This document shows positions 8,607 to 17,117 of a stretch of DNA of 64,000 bases, piece by piece (position 1 is the stretch's first letter; each line of letters opens with the position of its first letter). The stretch comes from Oceanospirillaceae bacterium (lineage in GTDB: Bacteria > Pseudomonadota > Gammaproteobacteria > Pseudomonadales > Balneatricaceae): positions 124,001-188,000 of the forward strand of contig JABSRA010000006.1 of NCBI GenBank assembly GCA_013215445.1, in the 5' to 3' direction. The notes under the pieces are model-generated. The model saw only the letters and a program-made list of their open reading frames with translations, was not told the DNA's origin and did not search any database. The translations under genes were made by a program, and so were the position numbers.

Positions 8607-8960
8607 ATGAATAATACAACCTTAACCACAGCGCTTTACGCAGCTGTTGATAACAAGAATATAGAGGGCTTGGCTGTATTTATCGCTAAAGATGTCCATT
8701 TTTGTTTAGGTAACTTCGCACCTATTACCGGTAGAGATGCAGTGTTAGAAGCTAACCGTGCCTTCTTTTCTAGCATCAACAGCATGCGGCATCGCTTAGA
8801 TAATATTTGGCAGTGCGGTGAACAGGTGATTTGTAACGGAACTGTTGAATATGTAAGAATCGATAATAGTGAATATTCAGTTCCTTTTGCCACTGTTTTA
8901 AAATTTAGCCAGGGTAAAATTATTGAATATTTTGTTTATGTGGATATATCCAAACTTTAG
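8607..8960 (+). CDS. Nuclear transport factor 2-like (SnoaL-type) protein
   Basis: 117 aa with the NTF2/SnoaL pattern: an N-terminal helix ending in DNKNIEGLAVFIAKDV, a central G-RDAVLEANRAFFSSI stretch and C-terminal strands ending in KIIEYFVYVDIS. Proteins of this fold are small cone-shaped enzymes or binding proteins. AGAGGAA precedes the ATG. It is the second gene after the VOC gene. Substrate unknown. Confidence 0.78.
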   Translation: MNNTTLTTALYAAVDNKNIEGLAVFIAKDVHFCLGNFAPITGRDAVLEANRAFFSSINSMRHRLDNIWQCGEQVICNGTVEYVRIDNSEYSVPFATVLKFSQGKIIEYFVYVDISKL

Positions 8961-9072
8961 TTCATATACATTAAAGCCTTAACAGCAGTTGTAAGTTCAT
9001 GATGTGAATGGTTCGATGGTTGGAGCATGCTGCACTATTTTAAGTGCGGCATGCTCCGCTAGCTGATTATTA

Positions 9073-9699
9073 TCAAAGTGATTGTTTAGCGGTTAACGCC
9101 CATAGTCCGGCAGAAGACAGTAAGGATCCTCCACAAATATTAAATATCCGTTGAGTTTTGGCTGAGGCTAACACCTGCTGAGCTCTGCCGGCAAAGACTG
9201 CATATAAGGTTGCATTTAACGTGGCCAAAGCAACAAATGTCATGGCAAGCAGCCAAAGTTGGCTGGTGATTTCTGCCTCTATATTGATAAACTGCGGCAG
9301 AAAGGCGACAAAGAAAATAATACCTTTAGGGTTTAAGGCCGTCACCATGTAGGTGTTTAAAAACAGCTTCCAACTCGATGCTCGATTTTCATCCGTACTG
9401 ATAACGGGTGGTTTAACGCCGGCCATTAATAGCTTGAAACCTAAAAATAATAAATAGAGTCCCCCTGCCCACTTTATTGCCTGGAACCAAAAAGCGGATT
9501 CGGCCAGTAAGGTACCTAAACCCAGCAAAGACAGTGCCAGTGCTGTGGAATCCCCCAGAGCTACAGCCAAAATTAGCGGAATTTTGGCCTTATAACCATG
9601 TGAGATAGAATAGCTTATCACCGTGAGAATCGTGGGGCCCGGTATAATCAACAATACGATTGACGCCGCTACAAATGTTAGCCAAATTTCTATGCTCAT
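9073..9699 (-). CDS. LysE-family amino-acid exporter (RhtB-type)
   Basis: 208 aa with about six hydrophobic segments and the family motif PGPTILTVISYSISHGYK near residue 21, plus NPKGIIFFVAFLPQF at about 120. RhtB/LysE proteins export amino acids or derivatives across the inner membrane. It is transcribed alone. Specificity cannot be inferred. Confidence 0.9.
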   Translation of the reverse strand: MSIEIWLTFVAASIVLLIIPGPTILTVISYSISHGYKAKIPLILAVALGDSTALALSLLGLGTLLAESAFWFQAIKWAGGLYLLFLGFKLLMAGVKPPVISTDENRASSWKLFLNTYMVTALNPKGIIFFVAFLPQFINIEAEITSQLWLLAMTFVALATLNATLYAVFAGRAQQVLASAKTQRIFNICGGSLLSSAGLWALTAKQSL

Positions 9700-10019
9700 G
9701 AATACTCCGATTAAACGCTAACATGTTGTCAGCTGCTTTATTGCTGAAGTGGGGTGTTGTGTTAACGTTGCCCAGCCAGCTCAAAATGAAACTAAGACAA
9801 ATACCACAGCTGCACAATTTTAGGTACGCCCAGTATGGGCATGAGCGATAGAGGCAATAGTCTAAGTAGGAAAATTAAGCTTATTAAGCGTTAATTATCA
9901 GCGAACCGCAAGGGCCTGAGCCAGAAGTTTGTCTGCAGGCAATCGTTTTTTATATCGTCTTAAAAAAGTGCATGGATGAAAGATCAAAACGGTTGGAGCT
10001 GGTGGGCAAGTTAGCAGCC
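9700..10019. other. 320-bp gap without a supported gene
   Basis: I see only short open frames and a small hairpin, GCCCA-gta-TGGGC, at 9828-9840. This gap probably holds the promoter of the LysE gene and the 3' end of the SnoaL-like gene. Confidence 0.6.
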
Positions 10020-10436
10020 TCAATGGTTCGACTGTCGTGCATTTTTGAGCAGTTGCTCTTCCAAACTCTTCAAATCGCCAAGCACCCATATATCGACGAT
10101 CATTTTTTGCTTGAAGGAGAACAGAGCACAACCCGTCCAAGTCACTCGCTTTTGCGTGGCACAATAGCCCATAAAATCGTCTCGGTGAATACCGGTGAAG
10201 GTCATCTTGGCAAATACCTTGTCTCCCTCGGCTACCAGTTCTTCAATAATACAGTGGTAATCACCCAGCGCCTTATGCACCATATCGACGTATGCTGCGA
10301 AACCTGCGTGTCCGCGCTTCTCCTGGCCCAGAGAGCCTCGAAAGGTAACGCTAGGATCGAGTAAGGTCGAAATAGCCGCTGTATTGTGGTTATCCCAAAT
10401 GAGCTCATAGAATTTTCGCACTTGTTCTTTATTCAC
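10020..10436 (-). CDS. SnoaL-type ester cyclase family protein
   Basis: 138 aa. The opening NKEQVRKFYELIWDNHN, the central DMVHKALGDYHCIIEELVAEGDKVFAKMTFTG-like region (positions about 50-82) and the closing KMIVDIWVLGDL are typical of SnoaL-like polyketide-cyclase relatives. Most members outside polyketide clusters have no assigned reaction. It is single-gene, with a possible attenuator-like stem-loop pair upstream at 10492-10522. Confidence 0.82.
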   Translation of the reverse strand: MNKEQVRKFYELIWDNHNTAAISTLLDPSVTFRGSLGQEKRGHAGFAAYVDMVHKALGDYHCIIEELVAEGDKVFAKMTFTGIHRDDFMGYCATQKRVTWTGCALFSFKQKMIVDIWVLGDLKSLEEQLLKNARQSNH

Positions 10437-10491
10437 CTAAAGTCCCCTTGAAGTCCAACGCTGCGTACCATTGGTCATTGTATTGGCGAGT

Positions 10492-10522
10492 CTGTCTCTA
10501 AAAAGAGACAGTCGTGTCTGTC
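10492..10522 (-). terminator. Weak terminator with overlapping alternative hairpin
   Basis: Read on the minus strand, GACAG-acacga-CTGTC is followed by TCTTTTT, a short terminator-like hairpin downstream of the CPXCG gene. The same CTGTCTCT arm can instead pair with AGAGACAG eight bases further on (loop TTTT), which would break the first hairpin. The two structures are mutually exclusive. Confidence 0.45.
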
Positions 10523-10599
10523 AGATTGACTGGCCGCAAGTTAGAGCTGAGGTCGGTGCAAAATAGCCGCTATTTAACTGACAGGCAGTGATGTTTGGC

Positions 10600-10797
10600 T
10601 TAAAACGCTTCATCTTCACTAAAAACCCGCACTATTAGCTCAGCATGCTCATTTTCAGAGACTACGAATACAATCGGCTTGCAACAAACTTGGCAATCTT
10701 CGATATACTGCTGATCTAAGTCCGTTATATCAATCAGCACATCGATGATTTCGCCACAATACGGACAGCCAATAGTTTTTTCAGTTAATTGATTCAT
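10600..10797 (-). CDS. CPXCG-motif cysteine-rich protein
   Basis: 65 aa. It has two Cys pairs, CPYCG at residues 11-15 and CQVCC at about 35-39, spaced as a small zinc ribbon, and an acidic C-terminus. It matches the conserved proteobacterial CPXCG family of unknown function. No operon partner is evident. Confidence 0.85.
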   Translation of the reverse strand: MNQLTEKTIGCPYCGEIIDVLIDITDLDQQYIEDCQVCCKPIVFVVSENEHAELIVRVFSEDEAF

Positions 10798-10826
10798 GGT
10801 CTACGCTCCGGCTCTTGTTCATGTAA

Positions 10827-10991
10827 CTATACGCCATATTCATCAATAGAGTGTGAAGCTGATGTCAAATCTAGTGCATAGGCAATATTGCCTCGATGAT
10901 AAGAGCCGTGGTTAATAATGTGCAAAAGTATTTCTGCTACAGTCATTCTCCATTCGCCAGCAGTGCAGTAATACCCAGAGAATACGCGCTC
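10827..10991 (-). pseudogene. C-terminal remnant of a DinB-family gene
   Basis: A 54-codon minus-strand open stretch, closed upstream by an in-frame TAG and ending at TAG 10827. It reads EWRMTVAEILLHIINHGSYH then RGNIAYALD. The HxxNHxxYHRG pattern, including two metal-binding histidines, is the conserved C-terminus of DinB/YfiT-type metal-dependent proteins (normally about 150-170 aa). The N-terminal two thirds, with the first metal ligand, are missing from the adjacent DNA, so the gene is dead. Confidence 0.75.
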
Positions 10992-11019
10992 CTAAGCGGC
11001 ATATCAATACGACTAATCC

Positions 11020-11045
11020 AAAAAAAGCCCAGTACAAGACCGGGC
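11020..11045 (-). terminator. Rho-independent terminator of the inositol operon
   Basis: On the minus strand GCCCGGT-cttgt-ACTGGGC (7-bp stem with one G-U pair) is followed by TTTTTTT. It lies 34 bp after the iolE stop codon. Confidence 0.88.
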
Positions 11046-11078
11046 AAAAAGCTATGATAGCTTACAGGTTTGAATCGT

Positions 11079-11978
11079 TCACTCGCTCAACGTGATACCG
11101 GCATCGGCACACAAATTGCGCAAGTTTTTAGCCCCTAACGTCGCATATTCTAACGGGTTGGCAATCGCCGGATCCTGCTCGGCCTCCACCACCAACCAAC
11201 CCGCGTAGTTATCTTTTTTCAGGCCATTAAACAAGGTGTCGTAGTCAATACAACCATCTCCCGGTACTGTGAATACTCCGTTCAATACCGCGTCTAAAAA
11301 GCTTAAGTTGCGATTTTGCGAGTCCTCTAAAACCTCGAGGCGAATATCTTTGCAGTGTACATGGTTGATGCGACTTGCATGGCGACGCTGCACTGCTATA
11401 GGATCGCCGCCGGCATACATCAGGTGGCCCGTATCTAAGAGCAGCCCCAGTGCTGGGTCAGTATCTTGCATCAGTTTGTCGATATCCGCCTCGCTTTGCA
11501 CTACCGTGCCCATATGATGGTGGTAGGCCAGTTGTACGCCTTGTGCTTGGCAGTACTGGGCCAGCGCGCTTAATTTTTCGGTAAAGCTCTGCCACTGATC
11601 ATCGGGCAGCACTGGGCGCTGTGACAGTGGGGTGTCTTGAGCGCCGTGAATGCAATGGGTCACTTCACAGTAGACCATCACGCTCGCGCCAAGGGTTTTG
11701 AGTAAGGTCAAGTGATCTTGTATGGCGGCAATCTCCTCCTCGACACTGCGGCTTAATAATTGACCGCTAAACCAGCCGGAAATTAATTTAAGCTGGTGTG
11801 AATCTAAAATTGGGCCTAAAATTTCGGCCTTACGGGGAAACTTATTGCCGAGCTCGAAACCGGCAAAACCGGCTTGTTTACCCTCGGATAAACAGGTTTC
11901 TAAAGAGGTATCTGCGCCGAGAGACGGCAAGTCGTCGTTGGTCCAGGTCAGAGGATTGATGCCGATGCGTATAGTCAT
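11079..11978 (-). CDS. iolE: Inosose dehydratase (2-keto-myo-inositol dehydratase)
   Basis: Dehydrates 2-keto-myo-inositol to 3D-trihydroxycyclohexane-1,2-dione, the second step of myo-inositol catabolism. 299 aa from ATG 11978, the normal length. The start begins MTIRIGINPLTWTNDDLPSLG, as IolE proteins do; longer frames upstream only extend into the iolD end. It has the TIM-barrel xylose-isomerase-like fold with metal-binding residues in LGLLLDTGHLMYAGGDP (Asp, His), HVHCKDIR and the Glu of VVEAEQDP. Last gene of the minus-strand operon, followed by a strong terminator. Confidence 0.93.
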   Translation of the reverse strand: MTIRIGINPLTWTNDDLPSLGADTSLETCLSEGKQAGFAGFELGNKFPRKAEILGPILDSHQLKLISGWFSGQLLSRSVEEEIAAIQDHLTLLKTLGASVMVYCEVTHCIHGAQDTPLSQRPVLPDDQWQSFTEKLSALAQYCQAQGVQLAYHHHMGTVVQSEADIDKLMQDTDPALGLLLDTGHLMYAGGDPIAVQRRHASRINHVHCKDIRLEVLEDSQNRNLSFLDAVLNGVFTVPGDGCIDYDTLFNGLKKDNYAGWLVVEAEQDPAIANPLEYATLGAKNLRNLCADAGITLSE

Positions 11979-12033
11979 ATTTTTCTCGATAAGCTGGTTT
12001 GAATGCAACCCTTTAGTCGCACTCAAGCGTTGA

Positions 12034-13890
12034 TTAGTAAGGTTGTTTTTGCTTGGCCTTGAGATAGTTGCGATGTGCCTCTTGGGTGGTATCGCGGGTT
12101 GATACCTGCGGGATTGCCACATCCCACCAGGTGCCTCCATCGCTGGTGAACCAAGGATCGGTATCTAAGGTAATCACGTAGGAGCGCATCGCCGCTCTGG
12201 CCCGAATCATGGCCTGTTCAAGCTCTTGAATGCTTTCCACTTTTTCGCTGATAGCCCCCATTGCAGCACTGTGCGCGGCAAAATCCAATTTAGGTGCGCC
12301 GCCCTCGATGGTTTGACAGTTCTCGAGCAGGTTGTTGAAGGGCGCGCCACCGGTGCCTGCTTGCAGTCGATTAATACAGCCGTAACCACGGTTATCCAGC
12401 ACCACCAATATAATTTTATAGCCGAGCATCACGGAGGTGGCGAGCTCGGAATTGAGCATCATATAGGAGCCATCGCCGACGACTACAATCACCTCTGAAT
12501 CTGGTGTGGCCATCTTGACCCCCAATCCTCCGGCTATCTCATAGCCCATACAGGAATAACCGTACTCGACGTGATAACCATTGGGCTGATCGGTCCGCCA
12601 CAGTTTATGTAGCTCGCCGGGCAAACCGCCCGCTGCGCAGACGATTACATCTGCTGGGTCGGCGCTGCGTTTAATCGCGCCGAGCACTTGGGCATCACTG
12701 GGTAGGCCGGTTTTAGTATTGAGAGGTGCGGCCGCGGTGACTTGATCGTAGTAGTGGTTCCACTTGGCGATGGCGACTGCGCCCAGATCTTGCCAAGCGG
12801 GGTCAACCTGCCAGTCAGCCAATGCAGTGTGCAGTGCCTGCAGTCCTACCTGGGCATCGACCACCAGTGGGATTGCACCGTGTTTGATGCTGTCGAAACT
12901 GGCGATGTTTAATTGTATGATACGGCTCTCGGCGCGCTCGAATAAGGTGCGAGAGCCAGTGGTGAAATCCTGTAAGCGACTGCCCACGGCGAGTACTAGA
13001 TCGGCTTGTTGTGCCAGTAGATTAGCGGCATCTGAGCCGGTGACACCGATTGATCCGACATAATTGGGATGATCCCAGCGCATTGCGCCCTTGCCCGCCT
13101 GGGTTTCGGCCACGGGGATGCCGCTGGCTTGGGCAAAGTCGAGTAATTGTTGTACCGCGTCGGCGTAATGTACACCGCCGCCGGCGATTAATAGTGGTTT
13201 TTTCGCCTTGCGCAGTAAGTCGATCGCGCGGTCTAATTCAAAGGGGTCTGCGCTCTGGCGGCGTTGACGATGAACTTTCTCGGCAAAAAAATCTTCGGGG
13301 TAGTCATAGGCCTCGGCCTGCACATCTTGGCATAAGGCGATCGTGACTGGGCCACAATTGACCGGGTCGAGCAAGGTCTGTATTGCCACCGGCAGAGAGT
13401 TGATAATCTGTTCGGGGCGAGTAATGCGATCAAAATAGCGGCTCACGGGGCGAAAACAATCATTGGTGCTGATCGTCGGGTCGCCGAAGTGTTCGAGTTG
13501 CTGTAACACGGGATCGGGAGTGCGACTGGCGAAATTATCGCCCGGCAGTAATAATACCGGTAAGCGGTTGGCGTGGGCGAGGGCGGCAGCGGTGACCATG
13601 TTGGCGGCACCCGGGCCGATAGAGCTAGTGCAGACCATCATTCGACGCCGGTTGTTAGCCTTGGCGTAGGCGATTGCCGCGTGTGCCATGCCCTGCTCAT
13701 TGTGGGCGCGCAAGGTGGGTAACTGCTCGCGATATTGATACAGTGCCTCGCCGATACCCGCCACATTACCGTGGCCAAAAATGGCAAAGACGCCAGCAAA
13801 CATTGGCATTGCCTCACCTTCAATCAACACTTTTTGCGCGCACAAATATTTCACCAGTGCCTGCGCCATCGTTAATTTAATCGTTTTCAT
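12034..13890 (-). CDS. iolD: 3D-(3,5/4)-trihydroxycyclohexane-1,2-dione acylhydrolase (thiamine diphosphate)
   Basis: Opens the ring of the diketone made by IolE, giving 5-deoxy-glucuronate. 618 aa from ATG 13890, preceded by AGGGAAG. It has three ThDP-enzyme domains: a pyrimidine-binding domain with the activating Glu in the HNEQGMAHAAIAYAKANNR segment, a central domain, and a pyrophosphate-binding domain with GDGSYMMLNSELATS and the VVLDNRGYG segment. It lies 11 bp after iolC and 55 bp before iolE, in one operon. Confidence 0.95.
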   Translation of the reverse strand: MKTIKLTMAQALVKYLCAQKVLIEGEAMPMFAGVFAIFGHGNVAGIGEALYQYREQLPTLRAHNEQGMAHAAIAYAKANNRRRMMVCTSSIGPGAANMVTAAALAHANRLPVLLLPGDNFASRTPDPVLQQLEHFGDPTISTNDCFRPVSRYFDRITRPEQIINSLPVAIQTLLDPVNCGPVTIALCQDVQAEAYDYPEDFFAEKVHRQRRQSADPFELDRAIDLLRKAKKPLLIAGGGVHYADAVQQLLDFAQASGIPVAETQAGKGAMRWDHPNYVGSIGVTGSDAANLLAQQADLVLAVGSRLQDFTTGSRTLFERAESRIIQLNIASFDSIKHGAIPLVVDAQVGLQALHTALADWQVDPAWQDLGAVAIAKWNHYYDQVTAAAPLNTKTGLPSDAQVLGAIKRSADPADVIVCAAGGLPGELHKLWRTDQPNGYHVEYGYSCMGYEIAGGLGVKMATPDSEVIVVVGDGSYMMLNSELATSVMLGYKIILVVLDNRGYGCINRLQAGTGGAPFNNLLENCQTIEGGAPKLDFAAHSAAMGAISEKVESIQELEQAMIRARAAMRSYVITLDTDPWFTSDGGTWWDVAIPQVSTRDTTQEAHRNYLKAKQKQPY

Positions 13891-13901
13891 CCGATACTTC
13901 C

Positions 13902-15815
13902 CTAAGCGTGGCGATTGCGCCACAAACCAATAAGTTCTATATAATTGTCGGCGACCGCGCTAATAAATTGTCTATCATCGATCATGTTGCTCAACCACTG
14001 CTTGCTTGGCTCTGTAAATATAGTACGCCCCACGGTAAAGCCTTTGCAAATAGCGAAGCCACTGCTCTGCTTGAAGCTCTCCTGCAAGTCCTCGACGGGG
14101 GCATCTAATCCCAGCATCACCACACCGCGACAATGGGGTGCACGTGTCTCGATGATGTCACTGATTTGCTGCCAGCTGTTACGACTCATGCCCGGTAGTT
14201 TCCACCAGTCGGGGCGCACCCCGAGATTGTAGATACGACTCAGCGCACGACCCAGAGTATCATCTGCTACGATAGAGCCCTGCGGGGGGATGATTTCGAG
14301 CAGTAGTTCGTGGCCTGAGTGGCAACAGGCGCGATACAGCTCTTGTATCTGCCGCTCTTGTTGCAGTAGCAGCTTTTGTGCATCGTCTGGGTGGTAGTAG
14401 ACCAGGCATTTAACCACGTGCTCCAAAGGCCAACTCCTGAGTCGGTCGCCGATGGAGCGTCCACCTTCGAGTTCCAGTGGACGTGATGCAGGTAACTCCA
14501 CGGGTCGCCCTATCCACCAACCTTTGCCGGTGACATCATTGAGTGCGTCCTGACCGTAGGTATCATCGATAAGTACCCCGATGTTACCCTCTAATCCCGC
14601 TTGATGTGCCCCTTGCTCTGCCGCTTTTACCAAGAGTTGTTTGAGCTTTTTGATTCTTGAAGGATCGGCATTACAGTCGTTGGCCATCTCGAAAAATTGT
14701 TTGCGGTGATCAAATGCTAAACCGTAAATTTCATGCCACTGTTTGGGTGGGCGGGTGGTTACTCGGTGCAGATAATTGAGTTCTTCATCGAGATCTGGAC
14801 GGGGGATAGTCGCGGCGTTGGCAATGTAATAATCGAGTTCTTCCGCAGAGGGAATCGCCGGTGCGCAAGCGTGTCGTGATACGACGATAGCGCCACAGGC
14901 ATTGGCATACATAGCGCTGGTACGGTGATCTTTACCGGTTAGCCAGCCGCGTAGAAAGCCAGATAAAAAAGCATCACCGGCGCCGAGCACGTTCAGTACC
15001 GCTACGTTGACCCCGCTAAAGGGCACGATGTCTTGCATGTGCTTAGGGATCTCATCATCAATTACCGTACAGCCAAGCGGTCCTAACTTGAGCACGATAC
15101 TGGCGGTGGTTAAAGAGCGGATTTTATTGAGTGCGGTGATAGTATCAGTACTGCCCCCGGCGATATGTATCTCCTCCTCGGTGCCAACGATTAAATCACA
15201 GTCGGCTAATATACTCTGCAAGTGAGCGGAGACACTGTCGTTAGAGATAAAGCGGGTCTCACCATCGCCTAAACTGGTCAGTCCCCAAAGTACCGGTCGA
15301 TAGTCAATATCGACAATAACTTTAGTGCCGGCAGCTTTCGCATAGGCGATAGCTTTCGTGCTGGCGGCATAAGTCTCTGTGGTAGAAAAATGGGTGCCAG
15401 TAATTAACAAGGCTTGGCTAGAGGCGATGTAATCGGCGTCAATATCCGCTTCACACAGCGCCATGTCGGCACAATCTTTGCGGTAAAAAATTAACGGGAA
15501 GGTATCCTGATCTTTGATGCCCAAAATCACTAGCGCGGTGAGTCTCTCGTAGTCAGTGACTATCCGGGATGTGTCGACCCCCGCTCTGCTTAGTTCCTCT
15601 CGGACAAAGGTGCCCATCTGCTCATTGCCAACTCGGGTTAACATGGCAGACTTAAGTCCGAGTCTGGCGGTGCCAAAGGCAATGTTGGCCGATGACCCTC
15701 CCAAATATTTGGCAAAACTGGCAACGTCTTGTAAAGGGCTGCCGATTTGTTCGCCGTACAAATCGACGGCGGCGCGGCCCAGACAAATGATATCGAGTGC
15801 TCGTTGCTTGCTCAC
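13902..15815 (-). CDS. iolC: IolC kinase fused to DUF2090: 5-dehydro-2-deoxygluconokinase / putative aldolase
   Basis: 637 aa, about twice the length of a plain IolC. Residues about 1-330 are a PfkB-family kinase (LGRAAVDLY, LGGSSANIAFG and the catalytic GAGDAF near 280) that phosphorylates 5-dehydro-2-deoxygluconate. Residues about 340-637 are a DUF2090 domain. In many proteobacteria this fused domain is annotated as the 5-dehydro-2-deoxyphosphogluconate aldolase that replaces IolJ. The start is a GTG with AAGGAG eight bases upstream. No separate iolJ is seen here, in keeping with a bifunctional enzyme. Confidence 0.92.
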   Translation of the reverse strand: MSKQRALDIICLGRAAVDLYGEQIGSPLQDVASFAKYLGGSSANIAFGTARLGLKSAMLTRVGNEQMGTFVREELSRAGVDTSRIVTDYERLTALVILGIKDQDTFPLIFYRKDCADMALCEADIDADYIASSQALLITGTHFSTTETYAASTKAIAYAKAAGTKVIVDIDYRPVLWGLTSLGDGETRFISNDSVSAHLQSILADCDLIVGTEEEIHIAGGSTDTITALNKIRSLTTASIVLKLGPLGCTVIDDEIPKHMQDIVPFSGVNVAVLNVLGAGDAFLSGFLRGWLTGKDHRTSAMYANACGAIVVSRHACAPAIPSAEELDYYIANAATIPRPDLDEELNYLHRVTTRPPKQWHEIYGLAFDHRKQFFEMANDCNADPSRIKKLKQLLVKAAEQGAHQAGLEGNIGVLIDDTYGQDALNDVTGKGWWIGRPVELPASRPLELEGGRSIGDRLRSWPLEHVVKCLVYYHPDDAQKLLLQQERQIQELYRACCHSGHELLLEIIPPQGSIVADDTLGRALSRIYNLGVRPDWWKLPGMSRNSWQQISDIIETRAPHCRGVVMLGLDAPVEDLQESFKQSSGFAICKGFTVGRTIFTEPSKQWLSNMIDDRQFISAVADNYIELIGLWRNRHA

Positions 15816-15900
15816 TACATAACTCCTTATTTACCGCTAAATATAATCACTGCTGCAGGTAATTTAACGCAGGTTTTAAGATAAAAAATTCAAGTTTGGT

Positions 15901-17025
15901 CTACAAAGTGATCCAGCTACCCTGGCGATGGGATAATTCAACAGCATCCATCACCTTATTGACTTCGTAGGCGGCTCTGAAATCTGGCCAGATTGGGGTC
16001 TGATTAAAGATGCCTTCAACTAAGTCGCGCACTTCAACCGCCTTCATATCGTTGTAGCCGATGCCGTGACCCGCAGATACACAGAAATGCTGGTAATCTG
16101 GATGCTCTGGTCCGGTTAAAATGGTCCGAAATCCCTGGCGGTTACTGGCGTCAGTAGCCGTGTAAAGTTGTAGTTCAGAGAGGCGTTGCTGGTCGAATAT
16201 TAAGGTGCCGCGGGTGCCGTTGATCTCAAACCAGAGTCCGTTTTTCCGTCCCCAGGCGATGCGCGATGACTCAAGTGTGCCGATGGCACCGTTGTTAAAG
16301 CGCACCATCATATGTACCTGATCATCGTTTTCTACCCGACCCGTTTCTCCATCAGTGTCGGCAATCGGACGCTGCTTATGCACTGTCTGTAAATCTGCAC
16401 AGAGCTGTTCGATAGGTGCCACCAAGTGCTGAGCGATGTTGATAATATGTGAACCCATATCCCCGAGAGTGCCAGCGCCGGAGAACTCTCGCTTTAAGCG
16501 CCAGCTAAAAGGGGTTTGGCTATCCGCCAGATAGTCTTCGTTGAAGGTGCCGCGAAAATGCACTACTTCACCTATCTCGCCGCGCTCGATGATCTGTTTG
16601 GCCAGCTGAATGGTGGGATTCTTGGTGTAGTTGAAGCCCACCAAAGTTTTAACGCCGGCGCGTTCAGCAGCTTCGGTCATCTCCAGGGCATCGCTGGCGT
16701 TGAGGGCCAGGGGTTTTTCAGAGTAAACATGTTTTCCCGCCGCGATGGCCGCTAGCGCCATTTCCCGGTGCAAGTAGTTGGGCGCGCATATGTCGACCAG
16801 ATCAATGTTGGGATCATTGACCAGTTCACGCCAGTCTCCGGTCGAGCGCTTAAAACCGAATTCGGTGGCTTTTTGCGCCGCCAGTTCGGCATTGATATCC
16901 GCCACCATCTCGCAGACGATAGTGCCGCTCAATGGAAATACAGCACTGGCGGTCTGAAAGGCGATACAGTGAGCTTTACCCATATAACCGGTGCCAATTA
17001 GGCCAATTCTTAACTCAGGTTTCAT
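15901..17025 (-). CDS. Gfo/Idh/MocA-family NAD(P)-dependent sugar/inositol dehydrogenase
   Basis: 374 aa from ATG 17025. The N-terminal Rossmann motif is GTGYMGKAHC, the EKP signature is YSEKPLAL near residue 98, and the C-terminal alpha/beta domain carries the catalytic-type GDMGSHIINIAQHL. It is distinct from the IolG gene at 21.8 kb. In inositol operons a second enzyme of this family often oxidises another inositol stereoisomer (scyllo- or D-chiro-) or works in isomer interconversion. It sits between the transporter genes and iolC. Exact substrate unknown. Confidence 0.88.
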   Translation of the reverse strand: MKPELRIGLIGTGYMGKAHCIAFQTASAVFPLSGTIVCEMVADINAELAAQKATEFGFKRSTGDWRELVNDPNIDLVDICAPNYLHREMALAAIAAGKHVYSEKPLALNASDALEMTEAAERAGVKTLVGFNYTKNPTIQLAKQIIERGEIGEVVHFRGTFNEDYLADSQTPFSWRLKREFSGAGTLGDMGSHIINIAQHLVAPIEQLCADLQTVHKQRPIADTDGETGRVENDDQVHMMVRFNNGAIGTLESSRIAWGRKNGLWFEINGTRGTLIFDQQRLSELQLYTATDASNRQGFRTILTGPEHPDYQHFCVSAGHGIGYNDMKAVEVRDLVEGIFNQTPIWPDFRAAYEVNKVMDAVELSHRQGSWITL

Positions 17026-17117
17026 TAAACGATGCTCTTTACTTTTGTTGTTGTGGATTAATGAGTGTTGATCCAGAAACGGGGCCTTTGCAGTAGCCAT
17101 CTGTTTCTGGATGGGCA

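Noticed and set aside
9898-10164. 88-codon minus-strand frame ending KKRLPADKLLAQALAVR
   Set aside because: The end looks protein-like, but most of it is antisense or shifted relative to the SnoaL-like gene; no family recognised.
11979-12140. Longer iolE frame starting at 12140
   Set aside because: The extra 54 residues overlap iolD and do not belong to the family; ATG 11978 gives the canonical start.
13050-13346. Plus-strand frames inside iolD
   Set aside because: They are antisense to a long, well recognised enzyme gene.
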